From: DTU032 sp964346175
Lineage (GTDB): Bacteria > Bacillota > Clostridia > Saccharofermentanales > DTU023
Reading direction: 5' to 3'
DNA length: 64,000 bases
NCBI GenBank assembly: GCA_964346175.1
Contig: CAYFTG010000001.1
Location: forward strand, 62,001 to 126,000
How positions within the stretch are numbered: the stretch's first letter is position 1; each line of letters opens with the position of its first letter. Under the pieces are notes generated by a model. It was not told the origin of the DNA, did no database searches, and saw only the letters and a program-made list of their open reading frames with translations. Shown here piece after piece: positions 1 through 9,700 of the stretch. A program made the translations under genes and the position numbers.

Positions 1-748
1 TTTCCGCCTCAGTATAGCTGCCCTTGCCGTTGAGCACAGTGGCTCCGCGGACAAGCTTTGATGTAATGGCATGACTCATGGCTTTAGTATGCTCCGGATC
101 CGTTATGATCACAGCCAGTTTTCCCGAGACAAAACCGTAAAGGAGCTTGTCCATAACCATAGTCAAAATCGCACTGTAGACAAAGCCGTACAAAATGGCA
201 TCTATGTTTCCGTAGACCAATCCTCCGGAAAGTATGATAATACCATCGATGGCCATCGTTACTTGACCCAGCGACATGTGCGGCTGCTTTCTCCGGATGG
301 ACATAATAATTAAGTCGGAACCGCCTGAGCTGCTGCCGTTATGATAAATAACGGCCAGCCCAATACCTACCAAAGCGCCGGCAAATATTGCCGAGAGCAG
401 CCGCTCGCCGGAATAAACAGGCAAAAGGGGGCAGACCATATCGATAAACAAAGTGCTGACCAACACAGTCCTAAAGGTTCGGGCTAGAAAATTGCTGCCA
501 AGCGTTTTGAAGGAAATGGCGATAATGGGGATGTTGATTAAGAGAGTTCCCAAGCCTATTGGCAGACCGCTAAAATAGTTAAGAATGATGGCCAAGCCAG
601 AAACCCCACCGGGAGCGAAGTCGGCAGCTGATACGAAATTATAAATACCGATGCCGAAAAAAATGGAACCTATAAGGTCAAAAAGCAAATCACGTGAAAA
701 TTTCTTGATTTTTTTCCTCGTAATAACTCCTTGTAAAGCAGACTTCAT
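1..748 (-). CDS. YitT family membrane protein (C-terminus cut by window edge)
   Basis: The minus-strand frame opens at ATG 748 and runs off the window at position 1, giving about 249 residues. Several hydrophobic segments precede a soluble tail. The glycine-rich stretch FAPGGVSGLAIIL near residue 45 and the later SSSGGSDLIIM are typical of YitT/DUF161 proteins, and the tail (KLAVIITDPEHTKAMSHAI) matches the start of the attached DUF2179 ligand-binding-like domain. YitT members are multi-pass inner-membrane proteins, often annotated as transporters, whose substrates are mostly unknown. The upstream 70 bases hold no other gene. The family call is firm; the function is not. Confidence 0.85.
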   Translation of the reverse strand, partial: MKSALQGVITRKKIKKFSRDLLFDLIGSIFFGIGIYNFVSAADFAPGGVSGLAIILNYFSGLPIGLGTLLINIPIIAISFKTLGSNFLARTFRTVLVSTLFIDMVCPLLPVYSGERLLSAIFAGALVGIGLAVIYHNGSSSGGSDLIIMSIRRKQPHMSLGQVTMAIDGIIILSGGLVYGNIDAILYGFVYSAILTMVMDKLLYGFVSGKLAVIITDPEHTKAMSHAITSKLVRGATVLNGKGSYTEAE

Positions 749-805
749 TTAACCCTCTTTCAAGCGCTCGCACCTAAGATGCGAAGATATGCAGACCTAA
801 ATAAA

Positions 806-827
806 GCTAGGCACAAAAATTAATTTG
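806..827. repeat. REP-like element, half-site copy
   Basis: The right arm GGCACAAAAATTAATTTG matches the right arms of the palindromic elements at 17774-17810 and 13891-13934 (core GGCAC, A-run, TT-A, TTG). This copy overlaps the stop codon of the LCP gene. A complementary left arm is not evident, so it is a degenerate or half copy. Confidence 0.4.
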
Positions 828-1962
828 TCAAAAAATTGATTAGCGTCCTGGCTGTCGAGCTGTGATTAAAGCCTCCGACTTCCTGACCATATCGATTATA
901 GAACATCCACATGTCCGATGTCCGTGGAATCTGCATTTGATTCCTGCTATAAGACAAGTAGGTATGTGCGTTGTTAACGTAAGACATGACATTCATATTC
1001 GTGGCCACAGAAGGCAGCACCACAGTGGCTACATTATATATCGTGGGGGCGCTACTCACGGCTAGCTGGTTTAGCACCGCATTCAACACCTTGCGCTGTC
1101 TGCCCATACGGTAAAAGTCACTATCTATTTTACGCAAGCGGACATAGCGTAGCGCCTGTGAGCTCGTGGCGACATTGTTGCCTGGGTTCATGCCCAAGGC
1201 GTTAGCTTCCGCATTGCTCAGATAGATATTCACGCCACCCATGACGTCAATAGCTTTTATAAACGAGTTGAAGTTAAAGATTACATAATTATTAATCGGT
1301 ATGCGGAAATTGTTCTCGATCGTACGAATCAGCAAATTAGGGCCACCGTATGCATAGGCAGCGTTCAGAAGGTTTTGTCCGTAACCGGGGATGTTTACGT
1401 TAGCAGCTCTATAAAGAGATACTAAATTCAACTTCCTCGTATTATGGTTGAGCGATGCGATAATCATCACGTCCGACCTGCCGGAGAAAGAAGCGGTATC
1501 AGTGCCGATAATGAGGATGTTTTCGATACCGTTCATTGACTGGAGCGGAATCGCCTGATTAACCTCTTCGTAAGATTGTTGAGCCTTGCTCACGTTAGAC
1601 TTATCTTCACTACCACTAGGGATAATTGTTTCGCCGATTATATCTTCCAAATCATCACGCGGGATTGAAGCGTGATCAACATCACCCCAAGTTTTCGACA
1701 AAGCATCTTCGGGCAACCAAGAGATATCGCTGTTCTCAGGGTCCTCCCACTGCGGGTTATTTAGCTGGATTTCATCGGGATCGCGGACCCGTCCCTTTAA
1801 ATCGGCGATGGCTACACCACCAACCGTAATGATGGACAAGATAATTCCTACCAATACACCTGAGATAACAAGGTGCAGAGGATAAAGACTCTTAAACCTC
1901 TTAAAGAAGCTCTTGCGCTTCCTTGTCTGTTCTCGGGATTTCTTGAGTTTTTTTGCGGCCAC
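820..1962 (-). CDS. LytR-CpsA-Psr (LCP) family cell-wall polymer ligase
   Basis: LCP proteins attach undecaprenyl-linked glycopolymers such as teichoic acids or capsule to peptidoglycan outside the membrane. A basic N-terminus is followed by one membrane anchor (LVISGVLVGIILSIITVGG) and an extracellular LCP domain. The domain opens with NILIIGTDT, continues with GRSDVMIIASLN and has the conserved arginine regions around SLYRA and RMGRQRK. I chose the GTG at 1962 because AGGAG at 1971-1975 lies 8 bases upstream; a longer frame with GTG at 1989 lacks a ribosome site. The stop codon falls inside a REP-like repeat (806-827). Which polymer it transfers cannot be told from sequence. Confidence 0.88.
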   Translation of the reverse strand: MAAKKLKKSREQTRKRKSFFKRFKSLYPLHLVISGVLVGIILSIITVGGVAIADLKGRVRDPDEIQLNNPQWEDPENSDISWLPEDALSKTWGDVDHASIPRDDLEDIIGETIIPSGSEDKSNVSKAQQSYEEVNQAIPLQSMNGIENILIIGTDTASFSGRSDVMIIASLNHNTRKLNLVSLYRAANVNIPGYGQNLLNAAYAYGGPNLLIRTIENNFRIPINNYVIFNFNSFIKAIDVMGGVNIYLSNAEANALGMNPGNNVATSSQALRYVRLRKIDSDFYRMGRQRKVLNAVLNQLAVSSAPTIYNVATVVLPSVATNMNVMSYVNNAHTYLSYSRNQMQIPRTSDMWMFYNRYGQEVGGFNHSSTARTLINFLTN

Positions 1963-2083
1963 AGTAACATCTCCTGACAAACGCGGCACCGGGAGACCCG
2001 ATGCCGTAGTTTATACTTTTCCCACATATCATTATGCACTAGAACACCTGATTGTGGCTAGTATTTGACGGATTTTTCTATCC

Positions 2084-2893
2084 TCAGCCGAAGAAGTTGA
2101 AAAAACCTCCTCCTGTAGGAAGACCCATGTTATAAGTGAATACATAAATGACCAAACTCAGGCTCAACCAAAACACCAGGCTTACTAACAGTGCGGCATA
2201 GATTGAAAGTCTGCGTTCCCTCTTCTCGAAGGAAAGAGATAAAAGTGTCGTGACCAAAACCAGGATCGGAATTAGTCTGGTGAAGATTAGCCAAAATTCG
2301 CCACCGTCAACATAGTAGTGGGCAATTTTATAGGCAGGATTTGAAAAAAGGTTGACTATAAAAGCCAGTATGGCCGAGCCCAGTACCATCGTCTGCAGTG
2401 ATGAAAAGCGAGCGAAGTAACGACCAATTTCTTTGTTCCCCTTAAGTATGTTCCGTTCAGCTAGGTAGCCGATGAAAAACATGGCTCCGTAAGTGACGAT
2501 CGCTACCAGCCAGAAGATAAAGAACGGGCCGGCTCTCCAGTTGAAGTACGGAGCAATCGCCAGTGTGCTGAAAAGCGTTACCAAGAAGGGGACAATCCCA
2601 GCCAATAGCGGATGCATACTCATATCGCTACCGAAGAAACCCTTTGCCAGCCAAGGAAAATAATGTTTCCCGTCTGTTTTGAGTCGGGATTCAAACAACA
2701 TGCGACGCGGTTGCTCCGTGCTATGAGGTGGAGGACCTTCACCTTCCATATATCCGGGAGGCATTGTCGGTTGCTGGTGTGGATTGTGATGGACATCCAC
2801 TGTGTGGCGAATATCTCTCAATCTCTTGCCGCAGTATGGACAGTAATCGTTTTGTGGAGATACTGCTTCCCTACAAGATGGGCATGTCTGCAT
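2084..2893 (-). CDS. Zinc-ribbon multi-pass membrane protein
   Basis: The N-terminus carries a zinc ribbon with paired CxxC motifs (CPSC and CPYC, residues about 4-22). A proline- and histidine-rich linker follows, then about five membrane segments from residue 95 to the end, and a short glycine/phenylalanine-rich tail. The ATG at 2893 is preceded by a strong AGGGGGGAG site. Proteins of this plan (zinc ribbon fused to a Yip1- or DUF6574-like membrane region) are common in Bacillota and have no assigned biochemical role. It lies head-to-head with dtd, leaving about 250 bases for both promoters. Confidence 0.7.
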   Translation of the reverse strand: MQTCPSCREAVSPQNDYCPYCGKRLRDIRHTVDVHHNPHQQPTMPPGYMEGEGPPPHSTEQPRRMLFESRLKTDGKHYFPWLAKGFFGSDMSMHPLLAGIVPFLVTLFSTLAIAPYFNWRAGPFFIFWLVAIVTYGAMFFIGYLAERNILKGNKEIGRYFARFSSLQTMVLGSAILAFIVNLFSNPAYKIAHYYVDGGEFWLIFTRLIPILVLVTTLLSLSFEKRERRLSIYAALLVSLVFWLSLSLVIYVFTYNMGLPTGGGFFNFFG

Positions 2894-3141
2894 AATACTC
2901 CCCCCTTTCACGTGGTGATCTCAAGCACCATATTACAATGATATTTAAAATCAATTTTATTATACTAATTCCTCATTTATCTATTATCTCCTGCGTTACA
3001 GCGACAAAGACTGTCAATTTGTCGTTAAAAATTCCGATAAAATCACTAGAGGATACGAAGTCCACAGATCCAACAATATGGTCTAAAATGAAAGATACTT
3101 ATATTCGAAAAAGCATTAAAGATTTACAGATGGAGGTTATC

Positions 3142-3588
3142 ATGCGAGCTTTGATTCAACGTGTTTCACGTGCGGACGTTCAAATAGATGAAAAAATTGT
3201 CGGAGAAATAGGGAAGGGTTATGTCGTCCTTCTTGGTGTTGGTAACGAAGACGATGCCGACAGCTGTGCCAAGCTCTGGAATAAAATCCGTCGTCTGCGC
3301 ATCTTTCCTGACGAGAAGGGCAAAACAAATCTTGATATTTCTCAGGTAAACGGAGAGTGCCTCATCGTGTCACAGTTCACTCTTTTCGCAGACCTGCGCC
3401 GTGGGAACCGCCCCGGATTTTCCTATTCGGCACCGCCCGAATTAGGAAATTCCCTCTATGAACTTTTCGTCGAAATGGCGAAGAAGGATATTGAAAACGT
3501 CCAAACCGGTGAGTTCGGCGCTGAGATGCAAGTCACACTCACTAATGACGGACCATTTACCATTTGGCTGGACACAGAGGAGTTCTGA
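3142..3588 (+). CDS. dtd: D-aminoacyl-tRNA deacylase
   Basis: Dtd hydrolyses D-amino acids (notably D-Tyr) and glycine mischarged on tRNA, a proofreading step in the cytoplasm. The 148-residue product has the usual family length and starts MRALIQRVSRADV. The SQFTLFADLRRGNRPGF motif at about residues 77-95 and the C-terminal NDGPFT motif form the active-site pocket. ATG 3142 was chosen because GGAGG at 3132-3136 lies 5 bases upstream and the protein aligns with the family from there; the open frame extends further upstream without family similarity. It is followed 51 bases later by a DUF308 gene. In many Bacillota dtd follows relA; that partner is absent here. Confidence 0.95.
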   Translation: MRALIQRVSRADVQIDEKIVGEIGKGYVVLLGVGNEDDADSCAKLWNKIRRLRIFPDEKGKTNLDISQVNGECLIVSQFTLFADLRRGNRPGFSYSAPPELGNSLYELFVEMAKKDIENVQTGEFGAEMQVTLTNDGPFTIWLDTEEF

Positions 3589-3639
3589 GTTTCGCGCCCC
3601 AAACTCGCGTGTCTGAAAATGTGTGTGGAGGAAACAAAG

Positions 3640-4224
3640 ATGAGAAAAACCAACAAATTCATTTCTCTTATTGTCGGAATTCTCTTTATTATTGCGGGAA
3701 TAATTGCCCTCGCCGACCTGATCAAGATCCCCATGATCATCGGCATTCTCTTGGGTGTAGCCGCTGCAATTCAGGGACTGAGGATTGTCTGGCTATATAT
3801 CCGAACAGAAGACAAGTCCGGTTTCAGTCCTAATATCATGCTGGCTTGGGGAATTCTGCTCCTTGTATTAGCCGTTTTCCTCTTCGTCAATTCGACTCTT
3901 GCGTCCGCCTTAGCAATTTATCTGGTCGGTGCTTGGTTTGTCGCTGAAGCAGTGGCGTCCTTTTTCACCTTGCGCCTTCTTGATGCTAACAGCAAAATCG
4001 TCAGCGTTATTCTCAGTCTGCTGATATTGGCCGGTGGGGCGGTTCTCATCTTGCACCAGCCACTGAAGATCAGCACTGAAATGATCACGCTTCCGATCGC
4101 TATCACACTGATTCTTGACGGGATCAGTATTTCCTTGCTGGCTATACTGAGACGCGATCCACCTGAGGACACTGATCCTTTTGGCGAATCGGATGAGGCC
4201 CCCCGACTGAAGAGCAATAACTAG
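3640..4224 (+). CDS. DUF308 (HdeD-like) membrane protein
   Basis: The 194-residue product consists of about six hydrophobic helices arranged as repeated pairs, with a charged C-terminal tail (RRDPPEDTDPFGESDEAP). This layout is characteristic of DUF308/HdeD-like proteins. E. coli HdeD is linked to acid resistance, but most members have no known role. The ATG at 3640 follows GGAGG (3627-3631) at 8 bases. It probably forms an operon with dtd and converges on the lipid kinase gene. Confidence 0.75.
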   Translation: MRKTNKFISLIVGILFIIAGIIALADLIKIPMIIGILLGVAAAIQGLRIVWLYIRTEDKSGFSPNIMLAWGILLLVLAVFLFVNSTLASALAIYLVGAWFVAEAVASFFTLRLLDANSKIVSVILSLLILAGGAVLILHQPLKISTEMITLPIAITLILDGISISLLAILRRDPPEDTDPFGESDEAPRLKSNN

Positions 4225-4245
4225 AGCCTTAAAGTTTTAAACTTT

Positions 4246-5280
4246 TTATAGCCTTAAACGGGCGTAGGGAAGTGCCTGCGGTAGGACTTGGAAGGAAAAA
4301 GACGGCGCGCGAAAGATCAGACCATCGTAATTGCCTAAAATCTCTTCACCATCCGTTGAGGAAAATTCTCCCGCCAAGACATCTCTAAAATTGATGAAGG
4401 GGCTGTTCACATGCTTGCCTTTGAGGTAGCGAAGAATTAGCGGGACAAAACGCAAATTGCCCATCCAGGTTGCCGAGCACAAGTTCAAGACTCCGTCATA
4501 CGGATCAGCCATCGGCGCAGGATTAAAGCCGTTGCCATAATAGCCGCCATTGCACAAAGCCACAGTGACATAATCTTTTTCACCGCTGATGGTCTCGCCT
4601 TTTGCTGAGTGCAAAGTAAATTTTGTCGGGAAGATCTTTCTACTATTCAAATTTTGCAAAATGCTGACATAGTATGCATTACCGCCCAACTTGGGCCTTG
4701 ATTTCATCAACTCATAAGCTCGTCGCAGAATTAGCGTATCGAAGCCAAAGGAGACAACGTTTAAAGAGTAGGTGGAAACCATACCGTCCTCGGTATTCAC
4801 TGTTGGGTGATACTCGATCAATTTTTCCTCGTCTGAATATTGGCTGAAAAAACTGACTTCCGGTGGAAAGACTAAACGCGTCAGATCCAGGCGTTCTAAT
4901 TCAGGATGTGGCATCGCCTTCACAATATCTAAGAGCGAGGGCCGCTTTCTCCCATAAATTGTTTTGGCAAAATCGTTGGCGGTACCAGCCGGAATGACGC
5001 CGAAAGCGCAATCGCTTCCGTAAACGGACTGTGCCACTTCGCTCAGTGAGCCGTCTCCACCCGCAACGTAAACCACACCAGCAGAGCCGTATTCCTCGGC
5101 AAAGAGTCGGGCAGCTTCGCTCAGGTGTCCTTCGTGTTGGGTGATTAAAATATCGTAGTGGTCAGGCAGCCCCGCCTTGTGAAAGGACTGATCAATCTGT
5201 TCACATAATTCCGTAGTATTGTATCTACCTTGACCGGCCTTGCCGCTGAGAATGATTAAAAATCTTCGCTCCGCTTCCAT
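4246..5280 (-). CDS. Diacylglycerol kinase family lipid kinase
   Basis: The protein has the DAGK catalytic fold. GGDGSLSEV near residue 78 is the nucleotide-binding loop, and PAGTANDFAKT near residue 100 is the GTxNDFA motif. The C-terminal half is the YegS/DgkB-like beta domain (NGGYYGNGFNPAPMADPYDG). Family members phosphorylate diacylglycerol or other lipids at the cytoplasmic membrane face, recycling lipids left by lipoteichoic acid synthesis. ATG 5280 is preferred because GAGAGG lies about 9 bases upstream. An LtaS-like enzyme (25.5-27.1 kb) would generate diacylglycerol, so recycling is a reasonable but unproven role. Confidence 0.85.
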   Translation of the reverse strand: MEAERRFLIILSGKAGQGRYNTTELCEQIDQSFHKAGLPDHYDILITQHEGHLSEAARLFAEEYGSAGVVYVAGGDGSLSEVAQSVYGSDCAFGVIPAGTANDFAKTIYGRKRPSLLDIVKAMPHPELERLDLTRLVFPPEVSFFSQYSDEEKLIEYHPTVNTEDGMVSTYSLNVVSFGFDTLILRRAYELMKSRPKLGGNAYYVSILQNLNSRKIFPTKFTLHSAKGETISGEKDYVTVALCNGGYYGNGFNPAPMADPYDGVLNLCSATWMGNLRFVPLILRYLKGKHVNSPFINFRDVLAGEFSSTDGEEILGNYDGLIFRAPSFSFQVLPQALPYARLRL

Positions 5281-5374
5281 CACACCAAACCTCTCCACTT
5301 GCCCTGTTCATATTAAAAAACGCAAATATAATGATTAGATTATAACTACGTAATGATAGCTTGTATCAGCCGGT

Positions 5375-6151
5375 CTAGGCAAGATCTTGATCGATAAGGG
5401 CCAGCATTTGGAAATGTCGTCCTTCCTCACTGTCCGCTGCAAAATAGACCTGATCATCTTGTCGGATCAGACTCAGCTCCAGCTCGATATTGGGAAGCAC
5501 TTCGCGATTGTAATGAATGAGCAAATCTCGCACTTCGTATTTCTTGTGATCTTCAATACTGAAGCGATCGTCGAACCATTGCAGATAGCTGGTGTTGTTC
5601 ACGTGGCCATTCATGTCGAAGTCGGAGTACACCGGCATATACTTGAAGGTCTTAATCTCGCCAGCGGGTACAACAATCTTACTCAGGGGTTTGAGATCGT
5701 TGAAGCTGCGGCTTTTCCTTGAGGGGTACGGAGGTAAGGCCAGCTTGTCCGGATTTACCATGCTTCGTGTATCTAGGTCGATGATGCTCCAAATGCTGGA
5801 AGACCTCAGCAGTGTCTGTCCGGCATCATTTTCAATCAAAAACAGACGCGGATAGACACCATGGCGCGGCGGTTCCGCCCATGTGTATGTATGAATGTTG
5901 TCATAGACGCGCGGAAAAGAATCAAACTTCAGATGATAGCGCAGGCAAACCCAGCAAGCATTCTTGGCGCGCAAATCATCAAAGCCATAGCCATGTAGGT
6001 CGCTATGGTTTTCGGCCATTCCCTGCATCCAAGACAAAATAGACTTTAAGGTCCACTTGGAATTAAAATCAACTTCTTCCGCTAAAACTATACGTTCTGT
6101 GTAATAGCGACCGTTTCCGTCTTCGATATATTTGCTTTCATTATTTTCCAT
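5375..6151 (-). CDS. Acyl-ACP thioesterase
   Basis: The 258-residue protein is a double hot-dog acyl-ACP thioesterase of the FatA/bacterial type, releasing free fatty acids from acyl carrier protein. The first hot-dog carries the segment MAENHSDLHGYG. The second carries DFDMNGHVNNTSYLQWFDD at about residues 178-196, containing the conserved Asn/His catalytic motif. GAAGGT upstream of ATG 6151 serves as ribosome site. It lies 9 bases after cobO and is probably the third gene of the nrdJ operon. A metabolic link to that operon is not obvious. Confidence 0.88.
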   Translation of the reverse strand: MENNESKYIEDGNGRYYTERIVLAEEVDFNSKWTLKSILSWMQGMAENHSDLHGYGFDDLRAKNACWVCLRYHLKFDSFPRVYDNIHTYTWAEPPRHGVYPRLFLIENDAGQTLLRSSSIWSIIDLDTRSMVNPDKLALPPYPSRKSRSFNDLKPLSKIVVPAGEIKTFKYMPVYSDFDMNGHVNNTSYLQWFDDRFSIEDHKKYEVRDLLIHYNREVLPNIELELSLIRQDDQVYFAADSEEGRHFQMLALIDQDLA

Positions 6152-6160
6152 TCACTACCT

Positions 6161-6697
6161 TCAGTATTCAATGCCGGCGCGCGCTGCCAAACCTTCGCTT
6201 TCATAAGGATGCTTACGCAGTGTAACCTCCGAATAATAATCGCTGAGGTCAATTAATTTCTGCGAAGGATCCCTCCCGGTCAAAACAAGTTCGAGCTGGC
6301 GGGGCTTTTCCTGCAAAAGCTCGATCAGCCTTGCTTCCGGGACCATCTCACTTGCAATAGCGCCCAAGATTTCGTCCAGTACTAAGAGGTCGTAGTCGGC
6401 TGCCTGGTGGAAGACTTCTTCCAGCCGTGCTACGAAAAACTCCTGAGACTCCTGTTTTTCTGCAGGAGTCATCTGGAAAACGAAGCTTTTGATAGGCTGA
6501 CCCGAAATCACTGTAATTCCGAGCTCCTCTAATTGCTTCAACTCTGCTGAATCACCTGATTTGAGAAACTGTACGAAGAGCACTTTGAGTCCGGATCCGT
6601 TGGCGCGGACTGCCAAGCCGACAGAGGCGGTGGTTTTCCCCTTGCCATCTCCGGCATACAGATGAATTTTACCTAGGTTCTCACGTATATCTCTCAT
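6161..6697 (-). CDS. cobO: Cob(I)alamin adenosyltransferase, CobO/BtuR type
   Basis: The enzyme transfers the 5'-deoxyadenosyl group of ATP to cob(I)alamin. The 178-residue product has the CobA/CobO P-loop GDGKGKTTASVGLAVRA at about residues 16-32 and LLVLDEILGAI (Walker-B-like) near residue 105, and ends with the family's HPYESEGLAARAGIEY tail. AAAGGAG upstream of ATG 6697 is a good ribosome site. Its position 18 bases behind nrdJ, which needs adenosylcobalamin, strongly supports coenzyme supply for ribonucleotide reduction. No B12 biosynthesis genes are nearby, so corrinoid is probably imported. Confidence 0.92.
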   Translation of the reverse strand: MRDIRENLGKIHLYAGDGKGKTTASVGLAVRANGSGLKVLFVQFLKSGDSAELKQLEELGITVISGQPIKSFVFQMTPAEKQESQEFFVARLEEVFHQAADYDLLVLDEILGAIASEMVPEARLIELLQEKPRQLELVLTGRDPSQKLIDLSDYYSEVTLRKHPYESEGLAARAGIEY

Positions 6698-6715
6698 TTC
6701 AGACTCCTTTCAGAC

Positions 6716-9700
6716 TTAGGAACATCCGGTCGTTTCACCACAGTCTAAACAGACTTTGCAGGTACCGTTCCGGACCATACGTGTTCCTGAACAGTTGGAG
6801 CAGGTGGAGCCGTCATAAAGACGCTCACCGTTTTTCGCTGCTTCGCTAGCGTTTTCATGGATGTACTCATCCATGCTGATCTGAGTCGGCGTTTCCAAGG
6901 TTTTGCCCTTAGCTCCGCTGCCGTCAGGCTGGACCTGAACTCGTGTGTAATCTCCGGTCTCAATATCAATCACTTTACTGATCAGGTCTGATACGGACGT
7001 ACAGTATTTAATATACGGATGTCGTTGCACGAAACCGTAAGGCTCAAATTTCTGTCCGCGCAGCATCTTCGAAATCGATTCAGGCTCAATACCATACTGT
7101 AACATGACCGATATCGTCTTGGACAGAGAATTGAGCAAGCCGGTGATCAAAGTACCTTCGCGGTCAGTAGTCATGAACAATTCTACGACTTGACCCTCAG
7201 CGTCGCGGTTCACCGTGATATAAACCTTGACATCCTCTATTTGTGCCGGATGTGTCACACCGCTACGTATTCCATCCGGTTTGACACGCTCATGCACGCG
7301 GGGACCGGCAAGTGCTTCCTCACATTCTGCCAAGGATTCGCTTGTCGCTTCGGCATAATTCAGCAATTGTTGATAGGACATTTCGTCTAAAGGTATGTCG
7401 CTGCGTACTTCTGCGCCCAGACGCAAGTTGAGAGGCTGCGTGAACTTGGAACCGTCCCGGTAGAGTGTAATTCCTTTGATACCCAGCTTCCAAGAGGTCA
7501 ACACGACATCGGCAAAGTCTTGGACCGTTGCGTCATTAGGCAGGTTAACTGTCTTGGAAATGGCGCCTGAAATCAAAGGAGATATTGCGGCAACCATCTT
7601 GACGTGGCCGAGATAGTGTATATAGCGTTCCCCCGTTCCGCATTGATTGGCGGTATCGAAGACTGCCAGATCTTCTTCGCGCAGGTGGGGTGCTCCTTCG
7701 ATTTTCCCGTCTAGGATCATGCCGTTTTCATCTTCTCGCAAAATGTAATCTTTGATATCTTTGCGTTCTGCTTCCGAGTAACCCAAGGCTCTGAGACCAT
7801 TATCTACCACCGGGTTGACCAGTTTCATGAAGCCGCCGCCGGAGAGCTTTTTGTAAGTTACATGTGAGAAAAAAGGCTCGATACTTGTGGACGCACAATC
7901 CATTGCAAAGGAGATAGTGCCGGTCGGAGCCATGACGGAAACTTGAGCGTTGCGATAGCCATGCTCCGCGCCTACGCTCTCTGCCTGCTCCCAACTTTCC
8001 TTAATCTGATCACTCAGATCCGCCAAGCCTAAGTCCTGCAAGGTTTCGTGCGAGAGGATCGGCAGGTCATAGCCTAAATCTTCCGGCGCATCTTGACGAA
8101 CTCCGGCTGCGCGGCTGTGGTTGCGAATGACTCGCTGCATATATGATTTGTTTTTGTCGTAATGTTTGAAGGGACCGCAACGACGAGCCATCTCCGCAGA
8201 AAGGCGATAACTCTGACCGGTTATGAGGCCTGAAAGCGCCGCTCCGATTTGACGCGCTTCGTCGGAATCATAGGGTAGCCCAAGCGACATCAGCAGGGCC
8301 GCGAGGTTAGCCATGCCCAAACCGGTCGCACGGAAAGCCCAGGTTTTGCGGGCTATAGCTTCGGTTGGGAATTGTCCCCAGTGGATTGAGGCTTCGAGCA
8401 CAAATTGGCTGAGGTTGATCATGTGTGTGAAGGAGGCGACATCAAAATGTTCAGTATCGATATCATAAAAACGGAGAACATTAATAGAGGCCAAGTTACA
8501 GCTGCTGTCGTCGAGGAAGGCATACTCACCACAGGGATTGGTCGCGTTGATCCGATTGTGTTTGGCCCCGTATTCGCCGTCTTCGCCCGCGGGGCAGGTG
8601 TGCCAGGCGTTGAAAGTATCGTCGAACTGTGGAGCCGGGTCGGCACAACGCCAGGCCGAATGATTAAATAATTCCCACAAGGATTTCACGGAGACTTCGC
8701 GATTTACATTACTGTCTACGCGTCCGCGTAGCTTAAATTTCGCGTCCTCTTTGCGATCGAGAGAGTCTACCTGCTTCATGAACGCGTCGCTGAAACGAAC
8801 GGAATTGTTGGAGTTTTGGCCTGAGACCGTCACATAGGCCTCGCCGTCAATATCTGCATCGTAGCCCATCTTTGCTAGGGCGATGACTTTGTCTTCTTCT
8901 TTGGCTTTCCAAGACATAAAGGTTTCGATTTCGGGATGATCTATATCGAGGCTGACCATTTTGGCGGCACGGCGAGTAGTTCCTCCGGATTTGATTGCGC
9001 CGGCATTGCGGTCTAGACCTTTGAGAAAACTCATCAAACCCGATGAATGTCCGCCGCCTGAGAGAGCCTCGCCTTCTGCTCTAATGTTGGAGAAATTCGT
9101 ACCGGTTCCGGAGCCGCCTTTGAACAATTTGGTCTCAGTGACATAAGCCTCCGAGATGGAATGCGGGCCCATTAATTTATCTTCAATAGAGAGGATAAAA
9201 CAAGCAGAAGCCTGCGAGCGAGTATAACTATCATTCGACTGCACAACTTCGTCTTTTTCCTCGTCGTAATAAAAGAGGGCGTTGTCGCTGCCGCTGATGT
9301 CATATTTCAGTTTCAGTCCGGTATTGAACCACTGGGGTGAGTTGGGGGCAAACATTTGCGCCAAGAGGGCGTAGGTAATCTCGTCGTAGAGAATCTCATA
9401 TTCCGACTGGTCAATCATGCCCTCGTCCAAGAGAGAGGCCAACCAGAATGACACCATGCGGTCAGTGACTTGGCGCATAGAATGTTCATGGCCGCGTTCT
9501 GTCGGGACACCGGCTTTGCGGAAATACTTGCTGGCAATAATATCACAGGATTGTTGCGAGTAGTGTACGGGAAATTCAAGATCTCGCATATCGCAGATAA
9601 CTCGCCCTGTCTTGTGGTCTTGTAAGTAGACATCTACCTTATGCCACTCAAAAAGATCAAATACCGACTTACCACTATCCTCTAATTCTGTAGTAAAATG

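Noticed and set aside
4231..4245. Palindrome AAAGTTTTAAACTTT after the DUF308 gene as a terminator
   Set aside because: The centre leaves no usable loop and the stem is all A/T apart from two pairs, so a stable terminator hairpin is unlikely.
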